Part shown: positions 36,344-47,395 of the stretch, piece by piece
How positions within the stretch are numbered: the stretch's first letter is position 1
Layout of the letters: each line of letters starts with the position of its first letter
Assembly: GCA_963971405.1 (NCBI GenBank)
Contig: OZ020484.1
Coordinates: 22,382,001 to 22,446,000 of the forward strand
DNA: 64,000 bases
Source of the DNA: Psococerastis gibbosa
Taxonomy: Eukaryota; Arthropoda; Insecta; Psocodea; Psocidae
Reading direction: 5' to 3'
Translations under genes and position numbers: made by a program
Notes under the pieces: model-generated
What the model saw: only the letters and a program-made list of their open reading frames with translations
Database searches by the model: none
What the model was told of the DNA's origin: nothing

Positions 36344-36674
36344 GGTGACCATTCCATTGACCGGCTAGGGCTATTTCCAACAACGGTGACGTGGTAGCAG
36401 ACATTCAAGACTTAGGTGGTGTTACCACAGACCTCGCATTGCATAATTGACGGAAATGTTTATTTTCCTCTATGCCATAGTTAAAATTGATCAATGATCA
36501 TACAGTAAAATCACAAACAAACAAACTAAAATTAAAAAATGGCTTCATGGGATATGTTAATTACAAGCATTTTAATAGATTTCTATAAAAAGAAAAACAA
36601 ACATGTCCGTCAATGTCATTTGCAATCTGCAATGCGAGATCTATGGAAACCCCGCCTAAGTCTTGAATGTCTGC
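36344..36674. mobile_element. composite nested MITE M3b, right end truncated
   Basis: Same outer arm (ATTCCATTGACCGGCTAGG) and core as M3, with the inner element in the opposite orientation. The right outer arm breaks off inside GAATGTCTGC. It lies about 50 bp from M3, so the two form a large inverted pair. Confidence 0.7.
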
Positions 36675-36723
36675 GAGGCCGAATCAAGGCTCGATACAGA
36701 AGCAGTGTTTTACGGTCCGCACC

Positions 36724-37930
36724 CTAATCATTACCGCTGAGAACCTGGAGTAAGTTAAGTTTGTTTGTGTATTTAGCTCGTAACTGTATAACGTGCTCCT
36801 TCCAGGTTAACTTTTTATCAAGAACAAAACCGAGAAACGGATGAGAGGTCACAACTGGTATTTGTAAATTGTGGAAAGAAAGTACTGGGTCATCATTGCA
36901 ATGTTTTCTGCAAAAATGGACTATCTTGGTTTTAAGTGGATTAAAGATGAACCCAGAGCCTTGGGACCATTGCTCCAGTGAAAGTAATATATGTCTGAGC
37001 ACATGTTCAATATTCCTAAGACACTTTGCCCTGTACATGAGACACATACCATCAATATAAAATGAGGCTACAACTGCTGGTGGTATAAGCTCAGAGACCG
37101 TGTTTAGGACACCATTAAAAATAACTTGCAGCTCAAGACCCATCCTTGAGGCGTGCCTAAGCCTAAGGTGTGTGTTAAGGAGATGGTAGAGGCACATTTC
37201 ACTGCAAAAGTTCGATTATACAAAAATATTCGGATGAATGATGGCTTAAGCCCCACTTTAGAAGTTGATGGAGTACAGGGACTGTCCATATACGGTCATA
37301 GGCCTCAGATACAGGTATATCAAAAAATATGCCTATTATGTGCGCTCTTTGTACAAAACCTTCATGCTAACCTGTTTGTAGTTACTAATGCGGAGTAGGT
37401 GATCGGTAGTTGAGTGGCCTTTCCGGGCTCCTCATTGGAATGGGGACAACAGCTTTCTTTGATTTAAAACCCATCTGAAACGTGCATTAACCATCCGTTC
37501 CATTAGTTTTATTAGGGTGTTTGTTAAGGATATAGGCCCATAGAATGCTGCAGAAGAAGGGTCTGAGCACTGGAAAAATTAGGCTATGCTTCCAAGTCGA
37601 AGGGATTTCACTCGTTTCCCACAAATAATTATAAAGAAAAAGCAGGTAGGTTAAATGAGAGTCAGGAAGGTGAATTAGAAAGGCATACGGTACTGGTTTT
37701 CTGTTTAACTGGCAACAGAGCTTGAGTAAATTCGGCCATAGTGAAGGGAACATTTTAACTTTCATTTTCACCCCCATCAAATGAGACCGGCTCTTTATCT
37801 AAACGCTCTTTAATTTTTAGACTACTTAAAGGTAGAATGTCTTCACTGGGCAATTCTGAAAAAATAATGCAATGCTAACTGGTTGACAAGGTCTGCAGGG
37901 TTGGTGTATGTCGTCCCATCCAGAATTAGA
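36724..37930 (-). pseudogene. Jockey-like LINE reverse transcriptase, degenerate
   Basis: Minus-strand frames read, in order: a segment near 37850-37930 (GTTYTNPADLVNQLALHYF); LWETSEIPSTWKHSLIFPV (37600-37690); GTPQGWVLS (near 37110-37160), a decayed GVPQGSVLS motif; YIDGMCLMY (37030-37070), a decayed YADD/YVDD box; and GFIFNPLKTKIVHF, FLGFVLDKKLTWKEH, NKLNLLQVLSG (36724-36960). Loss of both active-site aspartates and several frameshifts make it inactive. The pattern after the active site (SQGSGFIF-KTKIVHFCRK) suits the Jockey clade. MITE M4 abuts its 5' side. Confidence 0.8.
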
Positions 37931-38262
37931 AGTCCATTCCACCGACCGGCTAGGGCTATTTACAAAAACGGTGACGTGGTAGCAGACATTCAAGACTTAG
38001 GCGGGGTTTCCACCGAACTCGCATTGCAGAATTGACGGAAATGTTTATTTTCCTCTATGCCATAGTTGAAATTGATCAATGATCATACAGTAAAATCACA
38101 AACAAATAAACTAATATTAAAAAATGGCGTCATGGGATATGTTAAGTACAAACATTTTAATAGATTTCTATAAAAAGAAAAATTCTAATTTCCTTCAATG
38201 TCATTTGCATTCTGCAATGCGAGGTCGGTGGAAACGCAACCATGTCTTGAATGTCTGCTATT
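37930..38262. mobile_element. composite nested MITE M4, right end truncated
   Basis: Outer arm (CATTCCACCGACCGGCTAGG), core and inner element are as in M3. The right outer arm stops at GTCTGCTA near 38262, exactly where sequence leading into the SWIM/YqaJ gene begins. The break marks an insertion or deletion junction. Confidence 0.7.
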
Positions 38263-38315
38263 AAAATTAAATTAAAAAAATTGGGTTTGATCCCTTTTGG
38301 CTGCAAAGACGAGAG

Positions 38316-41300
38316 ATGGCCCAAGGGGTATTTACCACATGGCCTCAGGTGAGCCTTGTCGACCTCACCTCATATTTAATTTTTAAAACGAGCTTCTTAA
38401 CAGCAAGAGAGCTGAAAGCTTATAAGAGTCTCGAGGCTTTCAAACGGTATGAACGAGGCTGGCTGCAAGAAATTCTATGTTGCCAAGCCCTAGATGGAAC
38501 GGTTGCAGTTGTTGGCACAGTAAGTAATAAGCCTACCTATTTATAATTATTTTTTGGGACATGTGAATCGAGTCGTGTGAAATTTCTTAACGAGACAATT
38601 ATTTACCATTAAACTGTGAGTTTGATAAGGGTGTAGTGTTCTAATTGATCAAATAACAATGAAGTCGAAGTTGTTGGATATTTACTTTTTGACTTGCACT
38701 TAGTTGACTGCTGGAATGTTGTTGTTTTTGATTTGTAATAAATCATTTGAAGAATAGCTATTACGAAAAAGCATTTATTAATTTGACCCTGACATGCTTA
38801 AAATGAGTTAGAATACCTGTATCCTGCCAAATTATAAAAAACCTCGTACCTTCTACCAAACGTTGCTCGTTTCTAAAACTGCCGAAACAAAAAGTACCGC
38901 TAATTAAACGCACACAGAAACATGCCAAAGAAACTTACATGACGTCTAGAATAATTAAATGTAATCAGATTTTACGTGTAACTACGACCAAGGGATATAT
39001 CTTGCTTTAATTTTTGTCACCCATTAGAAACGCATGGGGTCCTCTTAAAACTAGGGCACTATGTAGACCTTGACATTTGCTTGCGTATTAGACACCTGTC
39101 CGGCTCATACAGTATTTTAGTGTTACAACTAAAGCTTTATTTGCTTTTATTATAGGTTAAACATTCCCAGAGAATGAATGCTCCAGCATTAACAGCTTGG
39201 GTGCACCTTACCATTGATGGGGCGGTCATTAGTGGTCACTGCAAATGTATGGCAGGTCTCGATGAAGTTTGCTCTCATGTGGCCACTATATTGTTTGCTC
39301 TCGTGCACAAAGCGAATGAAACATCTTGTACGGACCAGCTGGCGCAATGGCCTGTGCCAAGGTTGAAAGATGTCGAGATGTCCACTATTCAAAACATGAC
39401 GTGGGGGAAAGAAAGTAGGTCTTTCGGCACCACAAAACTGCCCAAGTTCGTACCAAAAATGAACGCAGAGGAGATAGGTGCATTCCTCAATGCAATTGAA
39501 GTGCAATCTGGTGAGTAATTCGCTATTCTCCACTGATTAGTACATATACTTGTTCATGACGCATTGATGATTGTTTTCGGAGTCGCAGGCTATATTACCT
39601 GCATTGTAGTACATATTTACATCATAACGTAGGTAATACACAAGACCTAGTCCATTCACAGCAACGTTAGTAATGTAATTACGTACTAATTATTATAAAA
39701 TTACACGGCCAGAGTTACGTGATACTATAGTGCAATCCTTATACTTTACATACTCACACTTGGTTTTAGGAATAACGCCTGCCCTCTCCTATGTCACCGG
39801 ACCACATTGTGACCGCTTAGCCGCAGCCCAGAAGCAGGTTTTGAACATGGACCTGGGAGACCTATTTGAGAAAGACTTGTTGGACTTTCCTTTAGTTTTG
39901 CTCCTAGAATTTTCACAAGGTAAATAGGAATTTTATTCTGACGATGGGTTCAATTATCGCCATTAGGGGAAAAACTTAATAAGTGTATGTAAAATAAGGA
40001 ATATTAAATTGGCATAATGATAGTAATAATATCGGTAGCGCAACGAAAATGGAAGCAGTTTCGGAAGGATTGCTTGCCCAAGCCAGATTTTGGTTTTAGA
40101 AAAAAAAATATTTTTTGAAAATATTATGAAGTCGCTCCCTTATGCATTCATTACATTACATATTGTATTGATTTGTCTATTATGGAATATGCAATGACTG
40201 ATTGACGACAACAGAAAGTGGCTGGAGGGCGAAGTGGAGGGGACGAGACGAAGAGGTATAAGAACCAGATTGAGGACGACCTCAGAAAGGCGGGAATGAT
40301 TCCTGAAGAAGAGATAAGATGGCAGGGAGTAGTGGGGGAGACTCATAAATCACACAATAAGTTTATAATTACACACAAAATTGGACATTACGATGTATAC
40401 AAAATACAAGAGGGACCCTGCTTCAATTTCAAGTATACCTTGACTGCCTAAAGCAGATTGAAACGACTCCTCGGCTTAACGCATACAGAAAACCAAAACC
40501 TTTTCAATTGGGCCCGGTACCTCCTACACAACCGGGTGGCCGGGCTCCAGGGGCGGAAAAGGGTCACTATGCTGCAGCGCGGCCAAAACTCTTTTTTAAG
40601 AATCATAACAATCCCATCTCCTTATATAGGGGACAGGACCAGCACCTCACCCTCCCTACCCGAGGGGGAGGAATAGGTGATAATTATAGTGAGGCATGAA
40701 CGGTCCCAACTCTCTACCATCTTTCTTCGTGAGTTTAATTTATCGAAAAATGTAAGCTGGAACCCATAAGCCCGTCACTACTTGAACACGTGGTAATTTC
40801 TTTTGTTTCAGGTGTGAATATTAGCTTGAGCCTTGAGCAAGTTCAAGAAATCGAGAAATTGTCACGAGGCCAAGAAGGCGAGACGTGGCACCGGTATAGA
40901 AGAGGGCGTGTGACGGCGTCCAACTTCAAGAGTGCATGCACGTCTTCCTTGGAAAGCCCAGCTATTAGCACTTTAAAAAAAATATGTTATGCCGGACAAA
41001 GTCCGTTCTATAGTGCAGCCACTTCATATGGCAAAGACCATGAAGATGTAGCTCTTCGCGCCTATGTGCAGAATGTGCAAAATGTGCACCAGGACTTTAA
41101 GCTGAGGAAGTCAGGATTAATAATTAAGACGACGCATCCGATGTTTGGAGCTTCCCCTGATGCAATAGTGTCATGTCTTTGCTGTGGAGACGGCTGTGTA
41201 GAAGTGAAATGCCCCTTCAGCATGAGGGAATCCAATATTAGCAACTACTGCGCTATGAAGAATGCTTGTCTGGAAGTTGGTAGTAGTGGCATAAGGCTAA

Positions 41301-41521
41301 AGAAAACCCATGCATACTATTACCAAATTCAGCTCCAACTGTTTGTTGGTGACTATAAATATGTTGATTTCATTGTGTGGTCCAACGAAGATATGTTTGT
41401 GGCCAGAGTATTACCTGATAGTGAATTTATTAAAAATAAGGTACAGAGGGCGAAAAATTACCACCAAAGGGTGATATTGCCGGAGTTATTAGGAAAAGCA
41501 TTTACTAGAAATGTTTCATAA
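38316..41521 (+). CDS. SWIM zinc-finger / YqaJ-type nuclease, probable ISL2EU transposon protein
   Basis: Exons are 38316-38519, 39156-39510, 39770-39919 and 40812-41521, all with good GT..AG sites and matching phases, giving 472 residues. After VKHSQRMNAP comes a SWIM zinc finger with C97, C99, C107 and H109 (HCKCMAGLDEVCSHVA). The C-terminal half is a YqaJ / lambda-exonuclease-like PD-(D/E)XK domain: RVTASNFKSAC (269-279), GKDHED (310-315), GASPDA (D353), EVKCP (E367, K369) and a YYQIQLQ helix. All expected catalytic positions are present and no stop interrupts it. Animal YqaJ proteins of this type accompany transposases in ISL2EU elements, and a THAP/DDE transposase faces it 2 kb away. The N-terminus may be truncated, since the gene starts 54 bp after a broken MITE. 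A domesticated host gene is the alternative. Confidence 0.8.
40225..40345 (+). mobile_element. LINE 3' tail fragment in a YqaJ intron
   Basis: One frame reads RYKNQIEDDLRKAGM then EEEIRWQGVVGE, the same type of C-terminal LINE tail as at 511-645 but clearly a different lineage. It lies in the last intron of the SWIM/YqaJ gene. Only about 40 codons remain. Confidence 0.45.
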
Positions 41522-41664
41522 AAAAAAAAAACATTGTGATATACGTGGAACCCCGTTAAAATGGTTTGAGAGGTATTTATCAAAAAGTAAGCATTTCAGA
41601 CCAAGTGACCCTCTACCACTCACCTTCGGAGTACCCGAATGATCCATATTAGGCCCTGTTTTAT

Positions 41665-41930
41665 TGCTTTCCAATTTTTTATATTCATATGAGTTTTTGT
41701 TTCTTTTCCAGTGGATTCAAAGCAACGTTTCTGGCAGAGCCCCATGCAATTATACCATAGGAAAGAATCGACTGTACTATTGCAAAATAGACTGTTTTTA
41801 TTGTGGTAATATGTCACGGAGAATTTTGAATAAATAACAGTTTTTCTTACTCTGTGTGATAAGGCTAATATGTTCAGTCCATTTAAGGTGGCGATCGATT
41901 TTAACAGCAAGGTAAGTTGTTATTAGCTTT
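41665..41930 (-). mobile_element. LINE reverse transcriptase C-terminal fragment
   Basis: On the minus strand one frame reads IVQSILSYGIIAWGSA, then VALNPLEKKQKL. This is the typical post-active-site LINE motif (ILSYG-x-x-x-WG). It forms the spacer of the inverted duplication. A matching segment in the other orientation is at 42655-42740. Confidence 0.6.
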
Positions 41931-42192
41931 TTGTACTTCTCCACAAGTACAGATACCGTTTGTGCATTCGTGTATTGTCAGCTTCTCAATATTTATATTT
42001 GGGTATTTTTTGGGGGTAAAGTCATAAGATGTGTTTTACGTACTTACTGAAATAAAACAGGGCCTAATATGGATCATTGGGGTACTCCGAAGGTGAGTGG
42101 TATAGAATCACTTACTTGGTCTGAAATGCTAACTTTTTGATAAATAACTCTAACTTTTAACGGGGTTCCACGTATATCACAATATTTTTTTT

Positions 42193-42410
42193 TTATGAAA
42201 CATTCCTAATAAATTCTTTTCCTAATAACTCCGGCAATATCACCCTTTGATGGTAATTTTTCGCCCTCTGTACCTTATTTTTAATAAATTCACTATCAGG
42301 TAATACTCTGGCCACAAACATATCTTTGTTAGACCACACAATGAAATCAACATATTTATAGTCACCAACAAACAGTTGGAGGTGAATTTGGTAATAGTAT
42401 GCATGGGTTT
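42193..42410 (-). pseudogene. duplicated C-terminal fragment of the YqaJ nuclease
   Basis: The frame reads THAYYYQIHLQLFVGDYK through LPELLGKEFIRNVS. It is nearly identical to the last 70 residues of the gene ending at 41521, with a few substitutions such as SNKDM for SNEDM. It lacks the catalytic residues and any upstream exon, so it is a dead copy made by the inverted duplication. Confidence 0.8.
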
Positions 42411-42429
42411 TCAAGTTCAAATAGCTGGG

Positions 42430-42740
42430 CTTTCTTCACAAGAGGTACATCTTTATTGTCTTTGCCTATTACGCTGATGACACAGTCCTTCTCTTTCGTG
42501 GCAACACCTTGGCAGAGGCACTAAGCTCTGGCTAGTAAAATCTTGGTTGGATTCAAACCTACTAACACTTAACCTAAGTAAAACACATCTTATGACTTTT
42601 TCCCCCAAAAAGACCCTAACATAAATATATACGAGCTGACATTCAATTCAAGAGCACAGTCTATTCTTTCTTATGGTGTAAATGCATGGGGCTCTGCTAC
42701 AAAAGTTTCTTTGAATCAACTGGAATTACAAAAAAAAATC
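42430..42740 (+). pseudogene. LINE reverse transcriptase fragment with YADD box
   Basis: A + strand frame reads YYADDTVLLFRGNTLAEAL, then a TAG. It is followed in other frames by VKSWLDSNLLTLNLSKTH and QSILSYGVNAWGSA. The active-site YADD is intact, but stops and frameshifts kill the frame. Sequence similarity and placement suggest it is the same LINE as in the neighbouring inverted duplication. Confidence 0.7.
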
Positions 42741-42812
42741 GTATTATAGGTAATGTAGCGGTAACCTTATTTAATGTAAATTGTTTAATTTGTTCATTTA
42801 AACACCTACTAA

Positions 42813-42974
42813 GACGGGTATTCCATATACGTCAATCGTCAACGAAAAATTGAAAAATGACGTCAAAATGACGTAAATTGACGTGGTAGCAGAATTTTTA
42901 GTATGTCTTTAATGTCTGCTAAAACGTCATTTTTCAATTTTTCGTTGACGATTGACGTATATGGAATACCCGCC
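42813..42974. mobile_element. hairpin MITE M5 (TAA target duplication)
   Basis: A 162-bp palindrome flanked by TAA. Arms contain ACGTCAATCGTCAACG and GAAAAATTGAAAAATGACG. The core is GTGGTAGCAG ... TTTAGTATGTCTTTAATGTC. Its arms closely match those of 55780-55941 but not the other family members. Confidence 0.8.
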
Positions 42975-43513
42975 TAAAGTTATGGATTCACGAGAAAATA
43001 ACATATCTAGGAAACTCCATGTAGAACAATAAAAATATATTTTAATCAACATAAGTTAAACAACAAAATTTATTTTGTATTAACTCTCTTCTAACATATA
43101 CATATTTACATACGTAACACACACACACCTGCACACCTTAATTTTATACTTCAGTTATTAGTGGTACAATTTATCATTTCATGTATACTTGTATTGCAAA
43201 ATTGGAATAATTATATATTTGATTTGATGTGAAGTGAGCTATTTTAATTTTAATACCCATATCGTACCCTAATCTGTTCGGTTTAGATGCTCTATTATCA
43301 TTCCCTTAATGTCCTCTTTAATAGATTAAAAAGTTTAATTGAATTGTATGACATACCTGATGTTAGCAAGCTTAGACCATATAATACTTTAGGCACGACA
43401 TAGTAGATGCATTGCATGAGAAATTTCGGGCACATTACCTCTTCTTTTATTTTATAATTTTGACAGAGGCGGGGTGCTGCGTGCGAAAATTTGAGGACTG
43501 CGCTATGGCCTTC

Positions 43514-45954
43514 TCAGGTGTTAGGCACCTGCGTTTGACACAGGTTAACGAGACATGCCGCAACATATACCTCTTGATCTAGAATAGAATAGTTAGTGCC
43601 AGATGTAGCAAGAGCAGAGAGGGGAATAGTACCCCTAAACCTAGTAAATTTTTTTTTCAAGCAGCCTATAACCCTCTCTACATGGATTCGGACGTTCGCG
43701 ATGCTCCGCGTTTTCTCCACGTCCAATGGCTGTAACTGTGATTTGCCCTTAGTAAATGCGGGGATCACTAGATCTGCGTGCTGCATTCTGACCTCATCTT
43801 CTATCAAAAACCCCCTATCAGCCATTACGACATCTCCGGGGAGGAGCAGGTCTAATATCCCGCAATGGGTAGTCAAATGCTTGTCGCTCGTGCGACCCCC
43901 CCAAGCTTTTGAAATAAAGCATACTGTTCCTTGTGGAGTTATGCCAATGAGAAATTTCACAGTGTGATGATGCTTGTAGTTAGACCACATTTGAGCAGAT
44001 TTTAACGGGTCGGATGATGTTTCAGTGAATACTTCAAAACAATCTAAAATTACAGTAATTTTTTGGCCAAAAGCTTTTTAGATGATAACGGCATAGTTTT
44101 TCTTAAATTTTCCCTGGTTGCCCATACAATTAGACTTTTTAACCTATTAAAAATGACATTAAGGGAATGATAGTAATTCTCGGAAAGGGTGTACGGAACC
44201 ACGTCAAAAAGATATGATAAATATTTGAATGAAAAATTCAACCTTAGTTTCATTAAAACAATTAAAAGCATCTGAAATGGTGAAAGTACCCTGTTGTGAT
44301 GGGTCGGGAGGTAATCTGCAACCTGCTGAAATATGAGAAATAAATGGGCTGACGTCGGCAATCCCGTATAAAAGCAGGTCTTCTTTCCGTCTCGATCAGC
44401 CTTGAATGAGTCTTCATTAAGGGTCAATGTGTTCACTTTCATACGCAGATCGTACACCATACTGGTGCGATTTTGAAGCTCATTCAACACATTTTGTACG
44501 TCAACACCGGTCCAATCAGTTTGGCAGCTTTTACTAGGCGCGGAAAAATCTTCATTGCTTTCAATGGCAGGTGATATTGGGCCAACGTCTTCCTCCTGAC
44601 AAAGAAACATAATTTTCAATGCGCATCGGCAACACAATAATTAGGAGGGTGCAAAGCTTCGACGAAAATACACATTTTAAAAATAAGTTTCAAAAACTAC
44701 AACTGGTCCGGCACAACCTGCTATTGCACCGCTGTCTTATTAGTCTCTTATTAAATGTTTGGTGGCCATGAACAGGAATAACATTACTGTTACTGTATGC
44801 ACTGCAGATTAACATTGCCGTCAGGCCCATAACCAGGGAAACCTTTTGAGGGGGGGAGGCTACCCTGGCCAATTGCCTGACTGGCTTATTATAACTTGGA
44901 CGGTTTACCATGGCTGCTGCCCCAGTTGAAGATGGTTAACTCGTACACCTTTCACTAGATGTAGGCCCTACTGTAGTTAAGTTATCAATCTACATCTGTA
45001 GCCGAGTTGGACAACTTACAATTCACTAATGGGTTTACTAAAATTTAAGTTCTAAACCTAATATAAATAAACGCTATATGATATGTAACGGAGTGGGCCA
45101 CTTACATGATGAGTGGGTAAAGGTATCGGATCGGCACAAAGTCGTTTTCGAGCTCTACAGTGTCTAGCAACTTTTTCTGCGCTGGTCATTCCACCTGTTC
45201 TATTATAACCCATATTCTGCGATGGTACCCAATCAGGATTAGTATCATCCTCTAATGCGCTAGGTTTGCCTAAAACAAAAACATGTCACAATTTGTGCTA
45301 AATTATCAACAATAAACTAAGGAAATTAGCTTCATGGCTTCATGAACTTAGGACACAGCCCAGGAATTAAGCTTACAGCTAAAGAGAGCTTCAAAAACTA
45401 CATTTTTTATGACTTGTGGGACTTCTTAACCCTAAGCTGTATTAGGTACTGCGATCGGCGGTCTTATTCGTTATTACACCATGAATCCATGATCGGCATA
45501 TCGTCTGCAAACATTTCAACAAGTGAATTAGCAAAACTAGCCTGTATCTGTTCTACACATCACTAACAACATTTGCTGGACTAACAACGTCACCAGCGAT
45601 GCCTTGGGAGAGAAAAATTACATAAATATACACTAGGGAAAGTGCCTACTTATAAACAATGCGTTTAGAATGGAGTTAGGACTGGCCACTAAACGATGAT
45701 TAAAATTCGGAATAAACAGTCACAAATGAAGAAAGTCTACCTGATATAAAATGTTGCGAACAGACTCTTTGATGTTTTGCCTTCAATTCAGTAAAGTCGT
45801 CTCTTTTGAAAACCGCCAACCATCGAGACCTCCGTACACGAGACAAATCATTCATTTCTTGTGTTCCGTGTGTCAAAATTGCTGGAATTCTGAAGAAAGA
45901 ACGTTTGTCCCGTCTATTGTCTGCACCACAACCCACAACACAGCAGAAAACCAT
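43514..45954 (-). pseudogene. THAP-domain DDE transposase, ISL2EU/Harbinger-like, one frameshift
   Basis: Exons on the minus strand: 45741-45954 (THAP), 45106-45269, then a long exon from 44595 to 43514. The THAP zinc finger starts MVFCCVVGC and ends VCSQHF. The middle exon reads NPDWVPSQN and SAEKVARHC. The last exon has an HTH-like stretch (HNRVLSPFQMLLIVLMKL) and a DDE_Tnp_4 core: LDCFEVF (first D), VMADRGF (second D) and IHVERVIG (E), ending CQTQVPNT. Splice phases fit. A single apparent one-base loss near 44075-44080 breaks the frame just before the first catalytic D; the rest is open. It converges with the SWIM/YqaJ gene, the ISL2EU gene pair. Terminal inverted repeats were not identified. 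Confidence 0.8.
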
Positions 45955-46430
45955 GATATTTTGAGTAAAATCTTTGAAATGAAATTCAAACATACAGGAA
46001 CGCCATTTAAAATAAACTAAATAAAGTAAACAAGTGCCTAAAGTGCCGCCTTTCCCTGACTGCAGCCACGGTCCCACCGAGTGGCGGCAAACTCAAATGC
46101 CGATTGCGGCCACTCTCCCGGTTTTCCATCACATTCCATGGGATCAAAGCCGATAATCCCATTTTTTTTTATTTATCTTGCCTTCATGTCTACCGCTTAT
46201 TCACATCCGTAAGAACTTAAGTCCATATTCATTTCAAAATTTAATTAAAAGCACGAAAAGTAAGATAAGTCAGCCAAACCCTATGGAAATACATGGAGTA
46301 ATGGCGCCCTGACCGGCCCAACCAATCAGAGTGATCCGGAAGTGACGTCATTCTGGAACGCTCTATGGAGGGGCGCCTTACGTATGGCGGATCCTGACCG
46401 CGTGACCTGATTATTTCATAATAGATACTG
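45955..46430. other. 5' flank of the transposase gene
   Basis: This stretch probably includes the transposase 5' UTR and the right end of the ISL2EU-like element. I could not find a terminal repeat matching the left side near 38262. No other gene is seen. Confidence 0.35.
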
Positions 46431-47395
46431 GAGACTGCGCTAGTGTCGCGTTTCCGCCTTAACCACCAAAAAACAAACTTTCATTTTTAATTAATTTTAT
46501 ATTGTTTATTTAAATAATTACAATTTACGAAGCATTAAATTTGTTCAGATAAACAATTTTGTTATTAATTAATTATTGAAAATAGTGCTGTTAAACACGT
46601 AGTAAAATACAAACAAGCATGGCTAAGTTTATTTTATTTTAATATAAAAATGTAGCCTGAAGTTTAAAAAATGGTCGTTGTTTACAATAAATAAAATTAA
46701 ATTTATGGAAAATATTAAAGTTGCTTAGATAACCAATTTAATAGTAATTAATTATTAAAAACAGTGCTTTTGACTTTCGTATTCAGATTATATTTCATAA
46801 TAGATCCTGAAGTTGACTGTCCTCAGATAAAATAAACACTTAAATTTGAGAACAAAAAGGGTCTTTGTTTATAATAAATATATTTAAATTTATAAAAAAA
46901 TTAAATGTGCTTAGATAAATAATTTAAGAGTGTACAGCCCATAGGAAATTGGCAACCCGAAATTTATTCCTTTTTATTTTATATTTAATTAACTAAGCAT
47001 GTTATTAAAGATTTGGCTCATCAAAGTTGTAGAAGACTACTTCATGCATCATATTATAAGATATTTTTAATTTTCGAAATTGTAGTTTTTTCATAAACAT
47101 GCAGATATTTTATAAGCAATAACTTTTCACGTAAAAGCGATTTTATAAAAAAACTACAATTTCAAAAACTAAAAATACGTTATTATATGATGCATGAAGT
47201 AGTCTTCTACAACTTTGATGAGCCAAATCTTTAATAACATGCTTAGTTAATTACATAAAAAATAAAAAGGAATAAATTTCGGGTTGCCAATTTCCTACGG
47301 GCTGTACACTCTTAATTGTAATTAATTATTAAAAACAGTGCTTTTGACTTTCGTATTCATATTATACTTCATAATAGATCCTGTAGGTAGCACTG
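46430..47395. repeat. AT-rich tandem repeat, about 180-bp unit, interrupted by a hairpin element
   Basis: Three diverged units share TTAATTAATTATTAAAAA, CAGTGCTTTTGAC and TTTCATAATAGATCCTG. Spacing is about 179 bp between the first two and about 187 bp for the third once the 384-bp hairpin insert is removed. Confidence 0.6.
46928..47311. mobile_element. 384-bp hairpin element with TTAA target duplication
   Basis: Arms of about 165 bp are close inverted copies, ending GAGTGTACAGCCCATAGG and its complement. TTAA flanks both sides (46924-46927 and 47312-47315). A tandem-repeat unit next door shows the uninterrupted site, with one TTAA in the same context. TTAA duplication points to a piggyBac-like transposase, an inference. 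Confidence 0.8.

Larger units (their letters stand above)
41303..42411. repeat. inverted duplication with about 360-bp arms (YqaJ 3' end plus LINE piece)
   Basis: Arm 41303-41665 reappears inverted at 42051-42411. Each arm has about 75 codons of the YqaJ C-terminus, its stop, an A- or T-run and a LINE reverse-transcriptase piece containing LTFGVP and SILGPVL. The spacer holds a minus-strand LINE stretch. The arms differ at scattered sites, so this is not an exact recent copy. Confidence 0.8.
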
